Shown here in pieces: positions 6,018-12,892 of a stretch of 15,211 bases of DNA. The DNA is taken from assembly GCA_035455605.1 (NCBI GenBank), contig DATIER010000224.1, forward strand, positions 1 through 15,211. Direction: 5' to 3'. The stretch is from AC-32 sp035455605 (GTDB lineage: Bacteria; Actinomycetota; Thermoleophilia; Gaiellales; Gaiellaceae). The notes under the pieces were generated by a model. The model saw only the letters and a list, made by a program, of their open reading frames with translations, was not told where the DNA came from and made no database searches. Position 1 is the first letter of the stretch, and each line of letters begins with the position of its first letter. Position numbers and translations under genes: made by a program.

Positions 6018-7859
6018 TCAGCGGGGGATCTGCGAGAAGTCGCCCAGCCGGCCCAGCACGTCTCGCACGTCCAGCAGGAGCCGCAGCCGGTTCGCGCGCA
6101 CCGCGTCGTCCTCGTCCATCACGAGCACCTCGTCGAAGAAGCGCTCCAGCAGCGGCGCCAGGGTCGCGCCCGACGCGAGCGAGCGCTGCACGTCGCCGTC
6201 GACCTCCACGCGCGCGAGGCCATCGGCCAGCTCGCGCTCAGCGTCCTCCTTCAACAGCGCTCGGTCGAGCTCCGGCGCGGCGTCGCCGGCGGCCCTGCCC
6301 GCAAGCCGATCCGCGCGTTCGAAGGCCGTGTAGACGCCGTCGAAGGCGTCGGTGTCGCGCTCGGCGTAGAGCTGCTCCGCGACCCGTGCGACCGCGGCCA
6401 GGTCCGGAACCGTCGCCGCACGCGCCGCCCGCACGAACTCGACCGGCACGTCCAGCAGCCCCTCGAGCCGCTCCTCGACGAACTCCCGCACCTCGTCCGG
6501 GAGCAGCGAGCGCGGCACGACGAGCCCGCCCTCGACCGCGAGCCGGACGAGCCCGATCGCGGCGCGCCGCAGGCCGTACGGATCGCGCGAGCCGGACGGC
6601 CTGTGCCCGAGCGAGAACGAGGTCGCGAGCGCGTCGAGCTTGTCCGCCGCGGCGAGCACCTTCCCGGCCTCCGTCTGCGGCAGCGGGCCGCCCGCCGCGT
6701 CGGGCAGGTACTGCTCCTCCACCGCCGCCGAAACCGCCTCGGGGTAGCCGGCGAGGCGCGCGTACTGGCCGCCGATGTAGCCCTCCAGCTCCGGGAACTC
6801 CCGCACGAGCTCCGAGGCCTGGTCGGCCTTCGCCAGCCGCGCCGCCTCGAGCGACGCGTCGCCTCCGCCGAGCTCCGCGACCAGCGTCTGCAGCCGGCCG
6901 GTCTTGTCCGCGAACGAGCCGGCGCCCTTGAAGTACGTGATCGCCCCGAGCCGCTCCGCAAGCGCGTCGATCCCGATCGCGACGTCGCGCTCGAACGTGA
7001 AGCTCGCGTCGTCGAGGCGGCCTTCGAGCACGTTCTCGTTCCCCCTCCGCACGACGTCCGGCTCGCCGCCGTTCGCGACGAACGCGAACCGGTTGCCGCC
7101 GAGCGGGAAATAGCGCTGGTGCGACTGCATCGCCGTCACGACCACCCGCTCCGGCAGCTGCAGGAAGCGCTCGTCGAAGCTGCCGTCGAGCACCTGGACG
7201 CTCTCGACGAGGTAGACCACCTCCTCCAGCACGCCGCCGGGGTCGCTCCAGCCGCCGATCGCGTCCAGGCCGGCGACGATCGCGCGCCGCCGAGCGTCGG
7301 CGTCCGGCTCGACCTGCGCCGCGCGCAGCCGCTCGGCGTACTCGCGCGCGTGCGGGATCTCGACGGGGCCCGAGGTGAAGCGGTGGCCGAAGCTCGTCTC
7401 CCCCACCACCGTGTCGGCCTCGAGCTTCGCGAGCGTCCAGCGCACGGGCCGCGAGAAGCGGATGCCGCTGTCGTCCCAGCGCATCGACTTCGAGAACGAG
7501 AGTGCGCGCACGATCGCGTCCAGCCGTTCCGGCAGCACGTCGCGCAGCTCGGCGCCGGGGCGCTCGACGCCGAGGAAGCCGTCGCGCTCGTCGAGCTCGG
7601 CGGCCGTCACGCCGTGCTTCTTCGCAAAGCCTGCGGCCGCCCGCTCCCGGAGCGCCACGGGCGGCCCCTTGACCCACTCGTCCGGCGTCCGCTCCGCGAC
7701 GTCGTCGAAGAAGAGCGCGAGCCGCCGCGGCCCGACGAAGACCTCGGTCGGCGGTGCCCCGAGCTCGCGCTCCGCGAGCACCGGCAGCTGGGCCGCGGCC
7801 TCGCGGCACGCCGACGCCGGCAGCTCCTCGCAGCCGAGCTCAAGCAGCAGCGACGGCAT
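6018..7859 (-). CDS. glyS: Glycyl-tRNA synthetase beta subunit
   Basis: Beta subunit of the bacterial alpha2-beta2 glycyl-tRNA synthetase. It recognises tRNA-Gly and carries the HD-like and C-terminal anticodon-binding regions. Family blocks seen: LLLELGCEELPA at the N-terminus, VGPRRLALF, FSKSMRW then FSRPVRW, AMQSHQRYFPL, FANGGE-type FVANGGEPD, GNENVLEGRLDDASFTFERD, and DPYGLRRAAIGLVRL. The C-terminal part (about 520-600) contains VMDEDDAVRANRLRLLLDV, typical of the anticodon-binding end. At 613 residues it is shorter than the Escherichia coli protein (about 690), but no block is obviously broken. ATG 7859 overlaps the glyQ end by 20 bp, so the subunits are co-transcribed and probably translationally coupled. 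It converges with tetR at a 3-bp gap. Confidence 0.96.
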   Translation of the reverse strand: MPSLLLELGCEELPASACREAAAQLPVLAERELGAPPTEVFVGPRRLALFFDDVAERTPDEWVKGPPVALRERAAAGFAKKHGVTAAELDERDGFLGVERPGAELRDVLPERLDAIVRALSFSKSMRWDDSGIRFSRPVRWTLAKLEADTVVGETSFGHRFTSGPVEIPHAREYAERLRAAQVEPDADARRRAIVAGLDAIGGWSDPGGVLEEVVYLVESVQVLDGSFDERFLQLPERVVVTAMQSHQRYFPLGGNRFAFVANGGEPDVVRRGNENVLEGRLDDASFTFERDVAIGIDALAERLGAITYFKGAGSFADKTGRLQTLVAELGGGDASLEAARLAKADQASELVREFPELEGYIGGQYARLAGYPEAVSAAVEEQYLPDAAGGPLPQTEAGKVLAAADKLDALATSFSLGHRPSGSRDPYGLRRAAIGLVRLAVEGGLVVPRSLLPDEVREFVEERLEGLLDVPVEFVRAARAATVPDLAAVARVAEQLYAERDTDAFDGVYTAFERADRLAGRAAGDAAPELDRALLKEDAERELADGLARVEVDGDVQRSLASGATLAPLLERFFDEVLVMDEDDAVRANRLRLLLDVRDVLGRLGDFSQIPR

Positions 7860-8718
7860 CGGCCTCCAGCTCGAGGTAGACCTGCGCGACGGCGCGCGCG
7901 AGGTTGCGGACGCGCCCGATGTAGGCGGCCCGCTCGGTCGCCGAGACCGCGCCGCGCGCGTCCAGCAGGTTCAGCGTGTGCGAGCACTTCAGCACCTGGT
8001 CGTACGCGGCCAGCGGCAGCCGCCGCTCGAGCAGCAGCCGGCACTCCTCCTCGTAGTCGCCGAACCGCCGCGTGAGCACGTCCACCGGCGCGAGCTCGAA
8101 GTTGTAGGCCGACCACTGGCGCTCGTTCTCGAGGTAGACGTCGCCCCAGGTCACGCCGGGCGCCCACTCGAGCTCGAACGCGCTGCGCTTGCCCTGCAGG
8201 AACATCGCCAGCCGCTCGAGGCCGTAGGTGATCTCCGCCGGCACGAGCTCCACGTCGAAGCCCCCGAGCTGCTGGAAGTACGTCCACTGGGTGATCTCCA
8301 TGCCGTCGCACCAGACCTCCCAGCCGAGCCCCCAGGCGCCCAGCGTCGCCTGCTCCCAGTCGTCCTCGACGAGTCGGACGTCGTGGCGCTGCAGGTCGAT
8401 CCCGATCGCCTCGAGCGACTGGAAGTAGAGGTCGAGCACGTCCGTCGGCGCGGGCTTGATCACGACCTGGTACTGGAAGTAGTGCTGGAAGCGGTACGGG
8501 TTCTCGCCGTAGCGGCCGTCGAGCGGCCGGATCACCGGCTCGACGTAGGCCGTCCGCCACGGTCGCGGGCCGAGGCTGCGCAGGAACGTCGCCGGGTTCA
8601 TCGTGCCCGCCGCGAGCTCGGTGTGGTACGGCTGCATCAGCACGCAGCCGTAGTCGGCCCAGTACCCCTCGAGGGCGCGGATCATCTCCTGGAAGGTCGG
8701 AGCCGCCAAGGCGCTCAT
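7840..8718 (-). CDS. glyQ: Glycyl-tRNA synthetase alpha subunit
   Basis: Catalytic class II subunit that forms glycyl-adenylate and charges tRNA-Gly together with GlyS. Highly conserved segments are plain: TFQEMIRALEGYWADYGCVL near the N-terminus, RPLDGRYGENPYRFQHY (64-80), QVVIKP, the LGAWGLGWEVWCDGMEITQWTYFQQ block, and motif 3 EITYGLERLAMF (162-173). At 292 residues it fits the family. I prefer ATG 8718 (MSALAAPTFQEM); an in-frame GTG at 8745 would add nine residues not typical of the family. Neither start has a clear Shine-Dalgarno or TAnnnT. It is followed by glyS with a 20-bp overlap and preceded by recO on the same strand, with a 114-bp gap containing two hairpins. Confidence 0.95.
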   Translation of the reverse strand: MSALAAPTFQEMIRALEGYWADYGCVLMQPYHTELAAGTMNPATFLRSLGPRPWRTAYVEPVIRPLDGRYGENPYRFQHYFQYQVVIKPAPTDVLDLYFQSLEAIGIDLQRHDVRLVEDDWEQATLGAWGLGWEVWCDGMEITQWTYFQQLGGFDVELVPAEITYGLERLAMFLQGKRSAFELEWAPGVTWGDVYLENERQWSAYNFELAPVDVLTRRFGDYEEECRLLLERRLPLAAYDQVLKCSHTLNLLDARGAVSATERAAYIGRVRNLARAVAQVYLELEADAVAAA

Positions 8719-8772
8719 CCTAGGGAAGAAGCTCGCCCGCCCCACCGTCCTGTTGGCAATCCGTTCCGTGGA

Positions 8773-8787
8773 CGCGGTCTTACCGCG
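8773..8787. other. Small perfect hairpin in the recO-glyQ gap
   Basis: CGCGGT-CTT-ACCGCG is a 6-bp perfect stem with a 3-base loop, one base from the larger terminator-like hairpin. On the minus strand it lies in the region leading into glyQ and could belong to its leader or to the recO terminator. Confidence 0.45.
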
Positions 8788-8788
8788 A

Positions 8789-8824
8789 GAAGAGCGGGCT
8801 CCTGGCCGGGCCCGCTCTTCGTTT
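8789..8824 (+). terminator. Strong hairpin with T-tract on the plus strand, next to the recO end
   Basis: GAAGAGCGGGC (8789-8799) pairs perfectly with GCCCGCTCTTC (8810-8820) around a 10-base loop, and GTTTT follows on the plus strand. An 11-bp GC-rich stem then T residues is an intrinsic terminator in the plus direction, although both flanking genes are on the minus strand. For recO, which ends at 8833, the same hairpin lies 12 bases after the stop but has no T-tract on its distal side. It may terminate recO by stem alone, or block antisense transcription. Confidence 0.65.
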
Positions 8825-8832
8825 TCGACCGG

Positions 8833-9576
8833 CTAGGAGGCGAGCGTCCGGAGGCGGAAGCCGCCGTGGTACTCGTACGACGCCGTGATCACGCCGAGCG
8901 CCTCGCGCGCGCCGCGCGGCGTGACGCCGGCCTCGTGCGCCTCCGCGAGCGGCCGCCGGAGCAGCCCTTCGATGGCCAGCAGGCCCTCACGCGAAAGCGG
9001 CAGCGCGCCGTTCGCGCAGCCCGCGCACACCGCGCCGCCGGCACGAGGGGAGTACCCCGCCAGCCCGGTCTCGGCGCCGCACTCGGCGCAGCTCGTCACG
9101 TGCGGCAGGTAGCCGGCCAGCCAGAGCAGCTTGAGCTGGAACGACAGCACGAGCGCGTCGGCCTGCGGGCGCGCGTCCGCGCGCGGCTCGAGCTCGTCGA
9201 GCAGGTCGAGGAAGCGCGCCAGCGCGAGGAACGCGCGATCGTTCGCCTCCTGCTCGGGAAAGAGCCGCAGCATCGCCTCGGCGGCCACGAGCCCGACCGC
9301 GAGCCGGTACGGCTGCTCGCGGGCGGCGCGATGGGACCGGAGCAGCTCGACGCCGGTGACCGTCTGGAGCTCCCCGCTCCCCTGGTGCAGCACGAGCTCG
9401 ACGTGGCTCAGCGGCTCGAGGCGTGCGCCGAAGCGCGACTTCGTCTTGCGGACCCCCTTTGCCACCGCGCCGACGCGTCCGCGGTCGAGCGTGTAGACGT
9501 GGAGGACGCGGTCGGCCTCGCCGAGACGGAACGAGCGGAGCACGACCGCCTCGGTCGTGTAGGAGCGGCCGGCCAT
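8833..9576 (-). CDS. recO: DNA repair protein RecO
   Basis: Recombination mediator of the RecF pathway. It anneals single strands and, with RecR, loads RecA at gaps. The 247-residue protein has the N-terminal OB-fold start SYTTEAVVLRSFRLGEADRVL (5-25), KGVRKTKSRFGARLEPLSHVEL (40-61), and a zinc site with cysteines 163, 166, 184 and 187 (CAEC...CAGC), all typical. The start ATG 9576 is chosen because it matches the family N-terminus and follows TACACT by eight bases; the frame stays open further upstream, but that extension has no RecO similarity and would cross the divergent glutaredoxin gene. glyQ and glyS follow on the same strand, an order shared with Bacillus. Confidence 0.94.
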   Translation of the reverse strand: MAGRSYTTEAVVLRSFRLGEADRVLHVYTLDRGRVGAVAKGVRKTKSRFGARLEPLSHVELVLHQGSGELQTVTGVELLRSHRAAREQPYRLAVGLVAAEAMLRLFPEQEANDRAFLALARFLDLLDELEPRADARPQADALVLSFQLKLLWLAGYLPHVTSCAECGAETGLAGYSPRAGGAVCAGCANGALPLSREGLLAIEGLLRRPLAEAHEAGVTPRGAREALGVITASYEYHGGFRLRTLAS

Positions 9577-9584
9577 CGCGGCCA

Positions 9585-9590
9585 AGTGTA
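9585..9590 (-). promoter_or_regulatory. Putative -10 element TACACT for recO
   Basis: On the minus strand TACACT is followed by TGGCCGCG and then ATG at 9576. The 8-base spacing and the GCCGCG spacer fit the initiation signature shared by several genes in this window. No Shine-Dalgarno sequence is present. Confidence 0.45.
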
Positions 9591-9641
9591 GAGCCGGCGC
9601 TGGCCGGGAATCCCGGCGCCGGTTCCACGTTTCGACTCGCC

Positions 9642-9893
9642 ATGGCCGAAGTGACGATGTACACGACGCGCTGGTGCGGTTACTGCGTCCGAGCGAAGAC
9701 GCTGCTCGACTCACGCGGCATCGTGTACGAGGAGATCTCGCTCGACGACGAGCCGGACTTCCGCCGGCGCCTGATGGACCTCACCGGCGGCTGGACGGTG
9801 CCGCAGATCCTGATCGACGGCCGACCGATCGGCGGCTACACCGAGCTCTGGCAGCTCGACCGCAGCGGCGAGCTCGAACATCTCGCCGCCTAA
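9642..9893 (+). CDS. Glutaredoxin / mycoredoxin-like protein
   Basis: A small (83 residues) cytosolic thiol-disulfide oxidoreductase of the thioredoxin fold. The dithiol site is C12-G-Y-C15 in YTTRWCGYCVRAK, the cis-proline is P54 in WTVPQILIDG, and the glutathione-type GGY motif is at 64-66. Mycoredoxins of actinobacteria carry a similar WCGYC site, so the natural partner could be mycothiol rather than glutathione; sequence alone does not decide. ATG 9642 gives the exact family N-terminus. The 65-bp divergent gap to recO contains a CCGGG/CCCGG hairpin (9604-9616). No Shine-Dalgarno or TAnnnT is clear. A GC-rich hairpin follows the stop by six bases. It is probably a single-gene unit. Confidence 0.9.
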   Translation: MAEVTMYTTRWCGYCVRAKTLLDSRGIVYEEISLDDEPDFRRRLMDLTGGWTVPQILIDGRPIGGYTELWQLDRSGELEHLAA

Positions 9894-9899
9894 GCGAGA

Positions 9900-9917
9900 G
9901 CGGGGCCTGCGCCCCGC
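9900..9917 (+). terminator. Hairpin after the glutaredoxin gene, probable terminator
   Basis: GCGGGGC (9900-9906) pairs perfectly with GCCCCGC (9911-9917) around the loop CTGC, six bases after the glutaredoxin TAA. There is no T-tract afterwards, so the call rests on position and stem strength. It could also serve the convergent mutM. Confidence 0.55.
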
Positions 9918-9965
9918 CCTCCGGCTTGACCCCCGTGTGTCCTCGCACGCTTGATCATCGCCGCC

Positions 9966-9991
9966 CTGGTCCGGTTTCAAACGCAGACCAG
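9966..9991 (-). terminator. Hairpin after mutM, possible terminator
   Basis: CTGGTC (9966-9971) and GACCAG (9986-9991) are perfect inverted repeats, with an inner GTT/AAC pairing around TCA. The hairpin begins two bases after the mutM stop on the minus strand. No clear T-tract follows, so it is a weak terminator candidate. Confidence 0.4.
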
Positions 9992-9993
9992 TA

Positions 9994-10842
9994 TCACTTG
10001 TTCGCAATATGGTCGAGCTGCTGGCAGCCCGGGCAGAACCACGTCCCGCGGCCGGCGGCTCGCGTCTTCTCGATCGGCCGGCCGCAGCGCTCGCACGGCT
10101 CGCCCTCGCGTCCGTAGACCTTGAACTCGTGCTGCATCCGCCCCGGGCCACCGTCCGGCGTGCGGTAGTCACGCAACGTCGCACCCTGGCGCGCGATGCC
10201 GGCCCTGAGCGCGGCGCGGATGCCGCGGTGGAGTGCCCGGAGCTCGTGCTCGCCCAGCTCGCCGGCCGGCCGCAGCGGATGCACGCGCGCCCGCCACAGC
10301 GCCTCGTCCGCGTAGATGTTCCCGACGCCCGCGAGGCGGCGCTGGTCGAGGATCGCCGCCTTGACGGGCGCGCGCCGGCCGTGGAGCGCCTCGGCGAGGC
10401 GCCTGGTCGTGAACGCCTGCGCGAGCGGCTCGCCCCCGAGGCGGGCCTCGAGGTACGGCTCGACCTCGTCGGGCTCCGCGAGCAGCCAGGTGCCGAAGCG
10501 GCGGACGTCGCGGTAGAGAAGCTGCGAGCCGTCGTCGAGCCGGACGACCGCGCGCCCGTGCAGGTCGTCCTCCGGAGCCGCACCCGCAGCCACGTGGAGC
10601 ACGCTGCCGGTCATGCGGAGGTGGATCAGGAGCGCGCGGCCGGACTCGAACCGTACGACCAGGTACTTCCCGCGGCGGTCGACGGCGCGGACGCGCTCTC
10701 CGGTCAGCTCGGCGGCGACTCCGAGCGGGTCGTGCGGACGGGTCAGGCGGGAGTCGAGGATCTCGACCTGGTCGAAGCGCCGGCCGGCGAGCACCGGCTC
10801 GAGCCGGCGGCGAACGGTCTCGACCTCTGGCAGCTCCGGCAC
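9994..10842 (-). CDS. mutM: Formamidopyrimidine-DNA glycosylase (Fpg)
   Basis: Bifunctional base-excision repair enzyme that removes 8-oxoguanine and formamidopyrimidines and cleaves the abasic site. The N-terminus MPELPEVETV gives the catalytic proline after Met removal and E3. K59 in RRGKY, the LRMTGS block near 75-80, the helix-two-turn-helix region with LAGVGNIYADEALW (170-183), and a C-terminal zinc finger with C250, C253, C270 and C273 (CERC...CPGC) are all present in 282 residues. The GTG start at 10842 is fixed by the required proline and follows TAGGCT by six bases. The short tail after the zinc finger (QQLDHIANK) is slightly longer than usual. The upstream phosphorylase gene ends 41 bp away, but mutM seems to have its own promoter. 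Confidence 0.96.
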   Translation of the reverse strand: MPELPEVETVRRRLEPVLAGRRFDQVEILDSRLTRPHDPLGVAAELTGERVRAVDRRGKYLVVRFESGRALLIHLRMTGSVLHVAAGAAPEDDLHGRAVVRLDDGSQLLYRDVRRFGTWLLAEPDEVEPYLEARLGGEPLAQAFTTRRLAEALHGRRAPVKAAILDQRRLAGVGNIYADEALWRARVHPLRPAGELGEHELRALHRGIRAALRAGIARQGATLRDYRTPDGGPGRMQHEFKVYGREGEPCERCGRPIEKTRAAGRGTWFCPGCQQLDHIANK

Positions 10843-10848
10843 GCGGCC

Positions 10849-10854
10849 AGCCTA
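10849..10854 (-). promoter_or_regulatory. Putative -10 element TAGGCT for mutM
   Basis: On the minus strand TAGGCT is followed by GGCCGC and the GTG start at 10842. The 15 bases from the hexamer through the start codon are identical to those before the dioxygenase at 1791-1805. Because the mutM start is fixed by its catalytic proline, this is the firmest example of the leaderless pattern here. Confidence 0.55.
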
Positions 10855-10883
10855 GTCCGGCACCGGCGTGTCGCCGCGACCGC

Positions 10884-12182
10884 TCAGGCGATGACGTCGA
10901 GGACGACCGAGCGCAGCGCGGGCGGCTCGTCCGCGAACGAGTAGGCGGCGAGCAGCTCGCGCGCCGCCTCGTCGGCCGCGGCGTCGCTCGCGGCGTGGAT
11001 CTCGGCCAGCGCCTCGCCGGCCGCCACGCGGTCGCCGCGCTTGCGCAGGCACACGACCCCGACGGCGTGGTCGATCTCGTCCTCCTTCGTGCGGCGACCC
11101 GCGCCGAGGTGGAGCGCCGCCTGGCCGACCGCGACCGCGCCCAGGTTCGAGACGTAGCCCGCCTGCGGCGACGGTACCTCGCGGACGACCGGCGCCGTCG
11201 GCAGCGCCGACTCGTCGGGGTTGCCGCCCTGCGCCCGGATCCAGCGCTCGTACGCCGCGAAGGCGGAGCCGTCTGCGATCGCCTCGGCGACGCGGACCCG
11301 CGCCTCCCGTTCGTCGATGCCGAGATCCGACACCGTCAGCAGCCGCGCGCACGCCGCGTTGACGAGCTCGACGAAGTCGGGCGGGCCTTCGCCCTTGATC
11401 GTCGCGATCGCCTCGCGGATCTCGAGCGCGTTGCCGACGGCGCCGCCGAGAGGCTGATCCATGTCCGTCAGCAGGCAGACAACCTCGCGGCCGGCGCGGG
11501 CGCCGAGGTCGAGCATCGCCTCGGCGAGCGCCCGCGCGTCCTCGAGCGACTTCATGAACGCGCCGTCGCCGACCTTGGCGTCGATCACGATCGCGTCGGC
11601 GCCGCCGGCGATCTTCTTCGACATGATGCTCGCCGCGATCAGCGAGTAGTTGTCGACCGTCGCCGTCACGTCGCGCAGCGCGTAGAGCTTCTTGTCGGCC
11701 GGCACGAGGTTCGCGCTCGCGCCGATGATCGCCATGCCGGCGTCGCGAACCTGCCCGACGAACTCGTCGGTCGAGAGCTCGACCCGGAAGCCCGGGATCG
11801 ACTCGAGCTTGTCGAGCGTCCCGCCCGTGTGCCCCAGGCCGCGGCCGCTCATCTTCGCGAACGGCACCCCGCAGGCGGTGACGATCGGCCCCACGGCGAT
11901 CGACGTCTTGTCCCCCACCCCGCCGGTCGAGTGCTTGTCGACGACCTTGCGACCGAGCGCCGAGTGCAGGTCGACCGTCTCGCCGGTCGCGATCATCGCC
12001 TGCGTCAGGGCGTACGTCTCGGAGCTCGTCAGCCCGCGGAAGAAGATCGCCATGCTGAGCGCCGCGAGCTGGTAGTCGGGCACCTCGCCGCTCGCGTAGC
12101 CGGCCATCAGCTCGTTCCACTCGGAGGGCGTGAGCTCGCCGCCGTCGCGCTTGCGCTCGATCAGCTCGGCCGGCCTGATCAT
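10884..12182 (-). CDS. Pyrimidine-nucleoside (thymidine) phosphorylase
   Basis: Cytosolic salvage enzyme that splits pyrimidine nucleosides with phosphate into free base and (deoxy)ribose-1-phosphate; family members are DeoA and Pdp. The 432-residue protein has the phosphate-binding KHSTGGVGDKTS (83-94), the family signature SGRGLGHTGGTLDKLES (112-128), the YALRDVTATVDN and SIMSKK substrate segments, and the C-terminal lipoyl-like domain with AGYVSNLGAVAVGQAALHLGAGR. Length is normal. ATG 12182 overlaps the methyltransferase TGA (ATGA), so translation is coupled. deoB, two genes upstream, uses the sugar-1-phosphate produced here. Specificity for thymidine alone (DeoA) versus uridine and thymidine (Pdp) cannot be assigned by eye. 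Confidence 0.93.
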   Translation of the reverse strand: MIRPAELIERKRDGGELTPSEWNELMAGYASGEVPDYQLAALSMAIFFRGLTSSETYALTQAMIATGETVDLHSALGRKVVDKHSTGGVGDKTSIAVGPIVTACGVPFAKMSGRGLGHTGGTLDKLESIPGFRVELSTDEFVGQVRDAGMAIIGASANLVPADKKLYALRDVTATVDNYSLIAASIMSKKIAGGADAIVIDAKVGDGAFMKSLEDARALAEAMLDLGARAGREVVCLLTDMDQPLGGAVGNALEIREAIATIKGEGPPDFVELVNAACARLLTVSDLGIDEREARVRVAEAIADGSAFAAYERWIRAQGGNPDESALPTAPVVREVPSPQAGYVSNLGAVAVGQAALHLGAGRRTKEDEIDHAVGVVCLRKRGDRVAAGEALAEIHAASDAAADEAARELLAAYSFADEPPALRSVVLDVIA

Positions 12183-12892
12183 CGCTCCGCGACGAACACC
12201 GTCGCCCGGACGCTGGCAGGGAAGGGCCCGTCGAACCCGGGGAGCGGCCGGGCGATCTCGTCCGCGAAGATCGTCGACTCGACGTAGCGGTGCACGGCAG
12301 CCGCATCGGGGAACACGAGCTCCGCGTCGACGTCGCGGCGCTCCACCTCGCGGAAGTGCCGGCCGAGCTGCTCGGCTCCGTTCTCCCGCGAGAACGGGCG
12401 GTCCGGCCGCCGGTAGCCGACGAGGCTCCAGACCTCGCCCAGGTGCTCGGTGCCGATCGTGACGGCGACGAGCCGCCCGGCCGGCTCGAGCACGCGCGCG
12501 AGCTCCGAGAGGGCGCGATCGAGCTGCTCGACGTGGTAGAGCATCGCGTTCGCGACCGCGCAGTCGAACTCGCCGTCGGCGAACGGCAGGTGCTCGACGT
12601 CGGCGACCCGCGCGTCCAGTCCCCGCTCGCGCGCCAGCTCGACCATGCGCGGCGAGAGATCCGTCGCGACGACCTCGGCCCGCGTCTCCCGGGCGAGTCG
12701 CTCGGCGAAGGTGCCCAGGCCGCAGCCGACCTCCAGGACACGGCGCGGGCTCAGCGCCGCGATCACGTCGAAGGCGACGTCGAACGCGTCCGGGCCTCGC
12801 AGGAAGCGGCGCTGGGACTCGCGCCGCACCTTCAGCCCGGCCTCGCTCGCGTACTGCCGCCGGACGAGCTCTGGGTCGTTGAGCTGCACCAC
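12179..12892 (-). CDS. Class I SAM-dependent methyltransferase (Methyltransf_11 type)
   Basis: A 237-residue soluble methyltransferase of unknown substrate. SAM motif I is LEVGCGLG (53-60), the ribose-binding acid is D78 in VATDLSPRMVELAR, and DVEHLPFADGEFDCAVANAMLYHV followed by LSELARVLEPAGRLVAVT is the standard Methyltransf_11 pattern. Two adjacent in-frame GTG codons (12892 and 12889) are possible starts; the first overlaps the deoB TAG by one base. An open frame extends to 12952 but would lie inside deoB and adds low-complexity sequence, so I reject it. It sits between deoB and the phosphorylase with overlaps on both sides, so it is made with them, though neither salvage step needs a methyl transfer. 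Substrates could be a nucleoside, nucleobase or unrelated metabolite. Confidence 0.88.
   Translation of the reverse strand: MVQLNDPELVRRQYASEAGLKVRRESQRRFLRGPDAFDVAFDVIAALSPRRVLEVGCGLGTFAERLARETRAEVVATDLSPRMVELARERGLDARVADVEHLPFADGEFDCAVANAMLYHVEQLDRALSELARVLEPAGRLVAVTIGTEHLGEVWSLVGYRRPDRPFSRENGAEQLGRHFREVERRDVDAELVFPDAAAVHRYVESTIFADEIARPLPGFDGPFPASVRATVFVAER

Noticed and set aside
8719..8745. Upstream GTG start for glyQ at 8745
   Set aside because: It adds MGRASFFPR, which is not typical of GlyQ N-termini, and has no better start signal than ATG 8718.
8719..8832. Glycine riboswitch or T-box upstream of glyQ
   Set aside because: A GACCGCG string recalls the T-box TGGnACCGCG, but the gap is too short (114 bp) for a full T-box. 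No specifier loop or glycine-aptamer core is seen.
6603..9591. Very long plus-strand open frames (490 and 738 codons) opposite glyS, glyQ and recO
   Set aside because: They are antisense to firmly identified genes. Their compositions (Arg, Ala, Pro and Leu/Val-Arg-Asp-rich strings) are typical of GC-rich complementary frames, and they show no domain motifs.
9577..9714. Longer N-terminus for recO
   Set aside because: The extension crosses the divergent promoter region and the glutaredoxin gene on the other strand. RecO proteins normally begin near the ATG at 9576.
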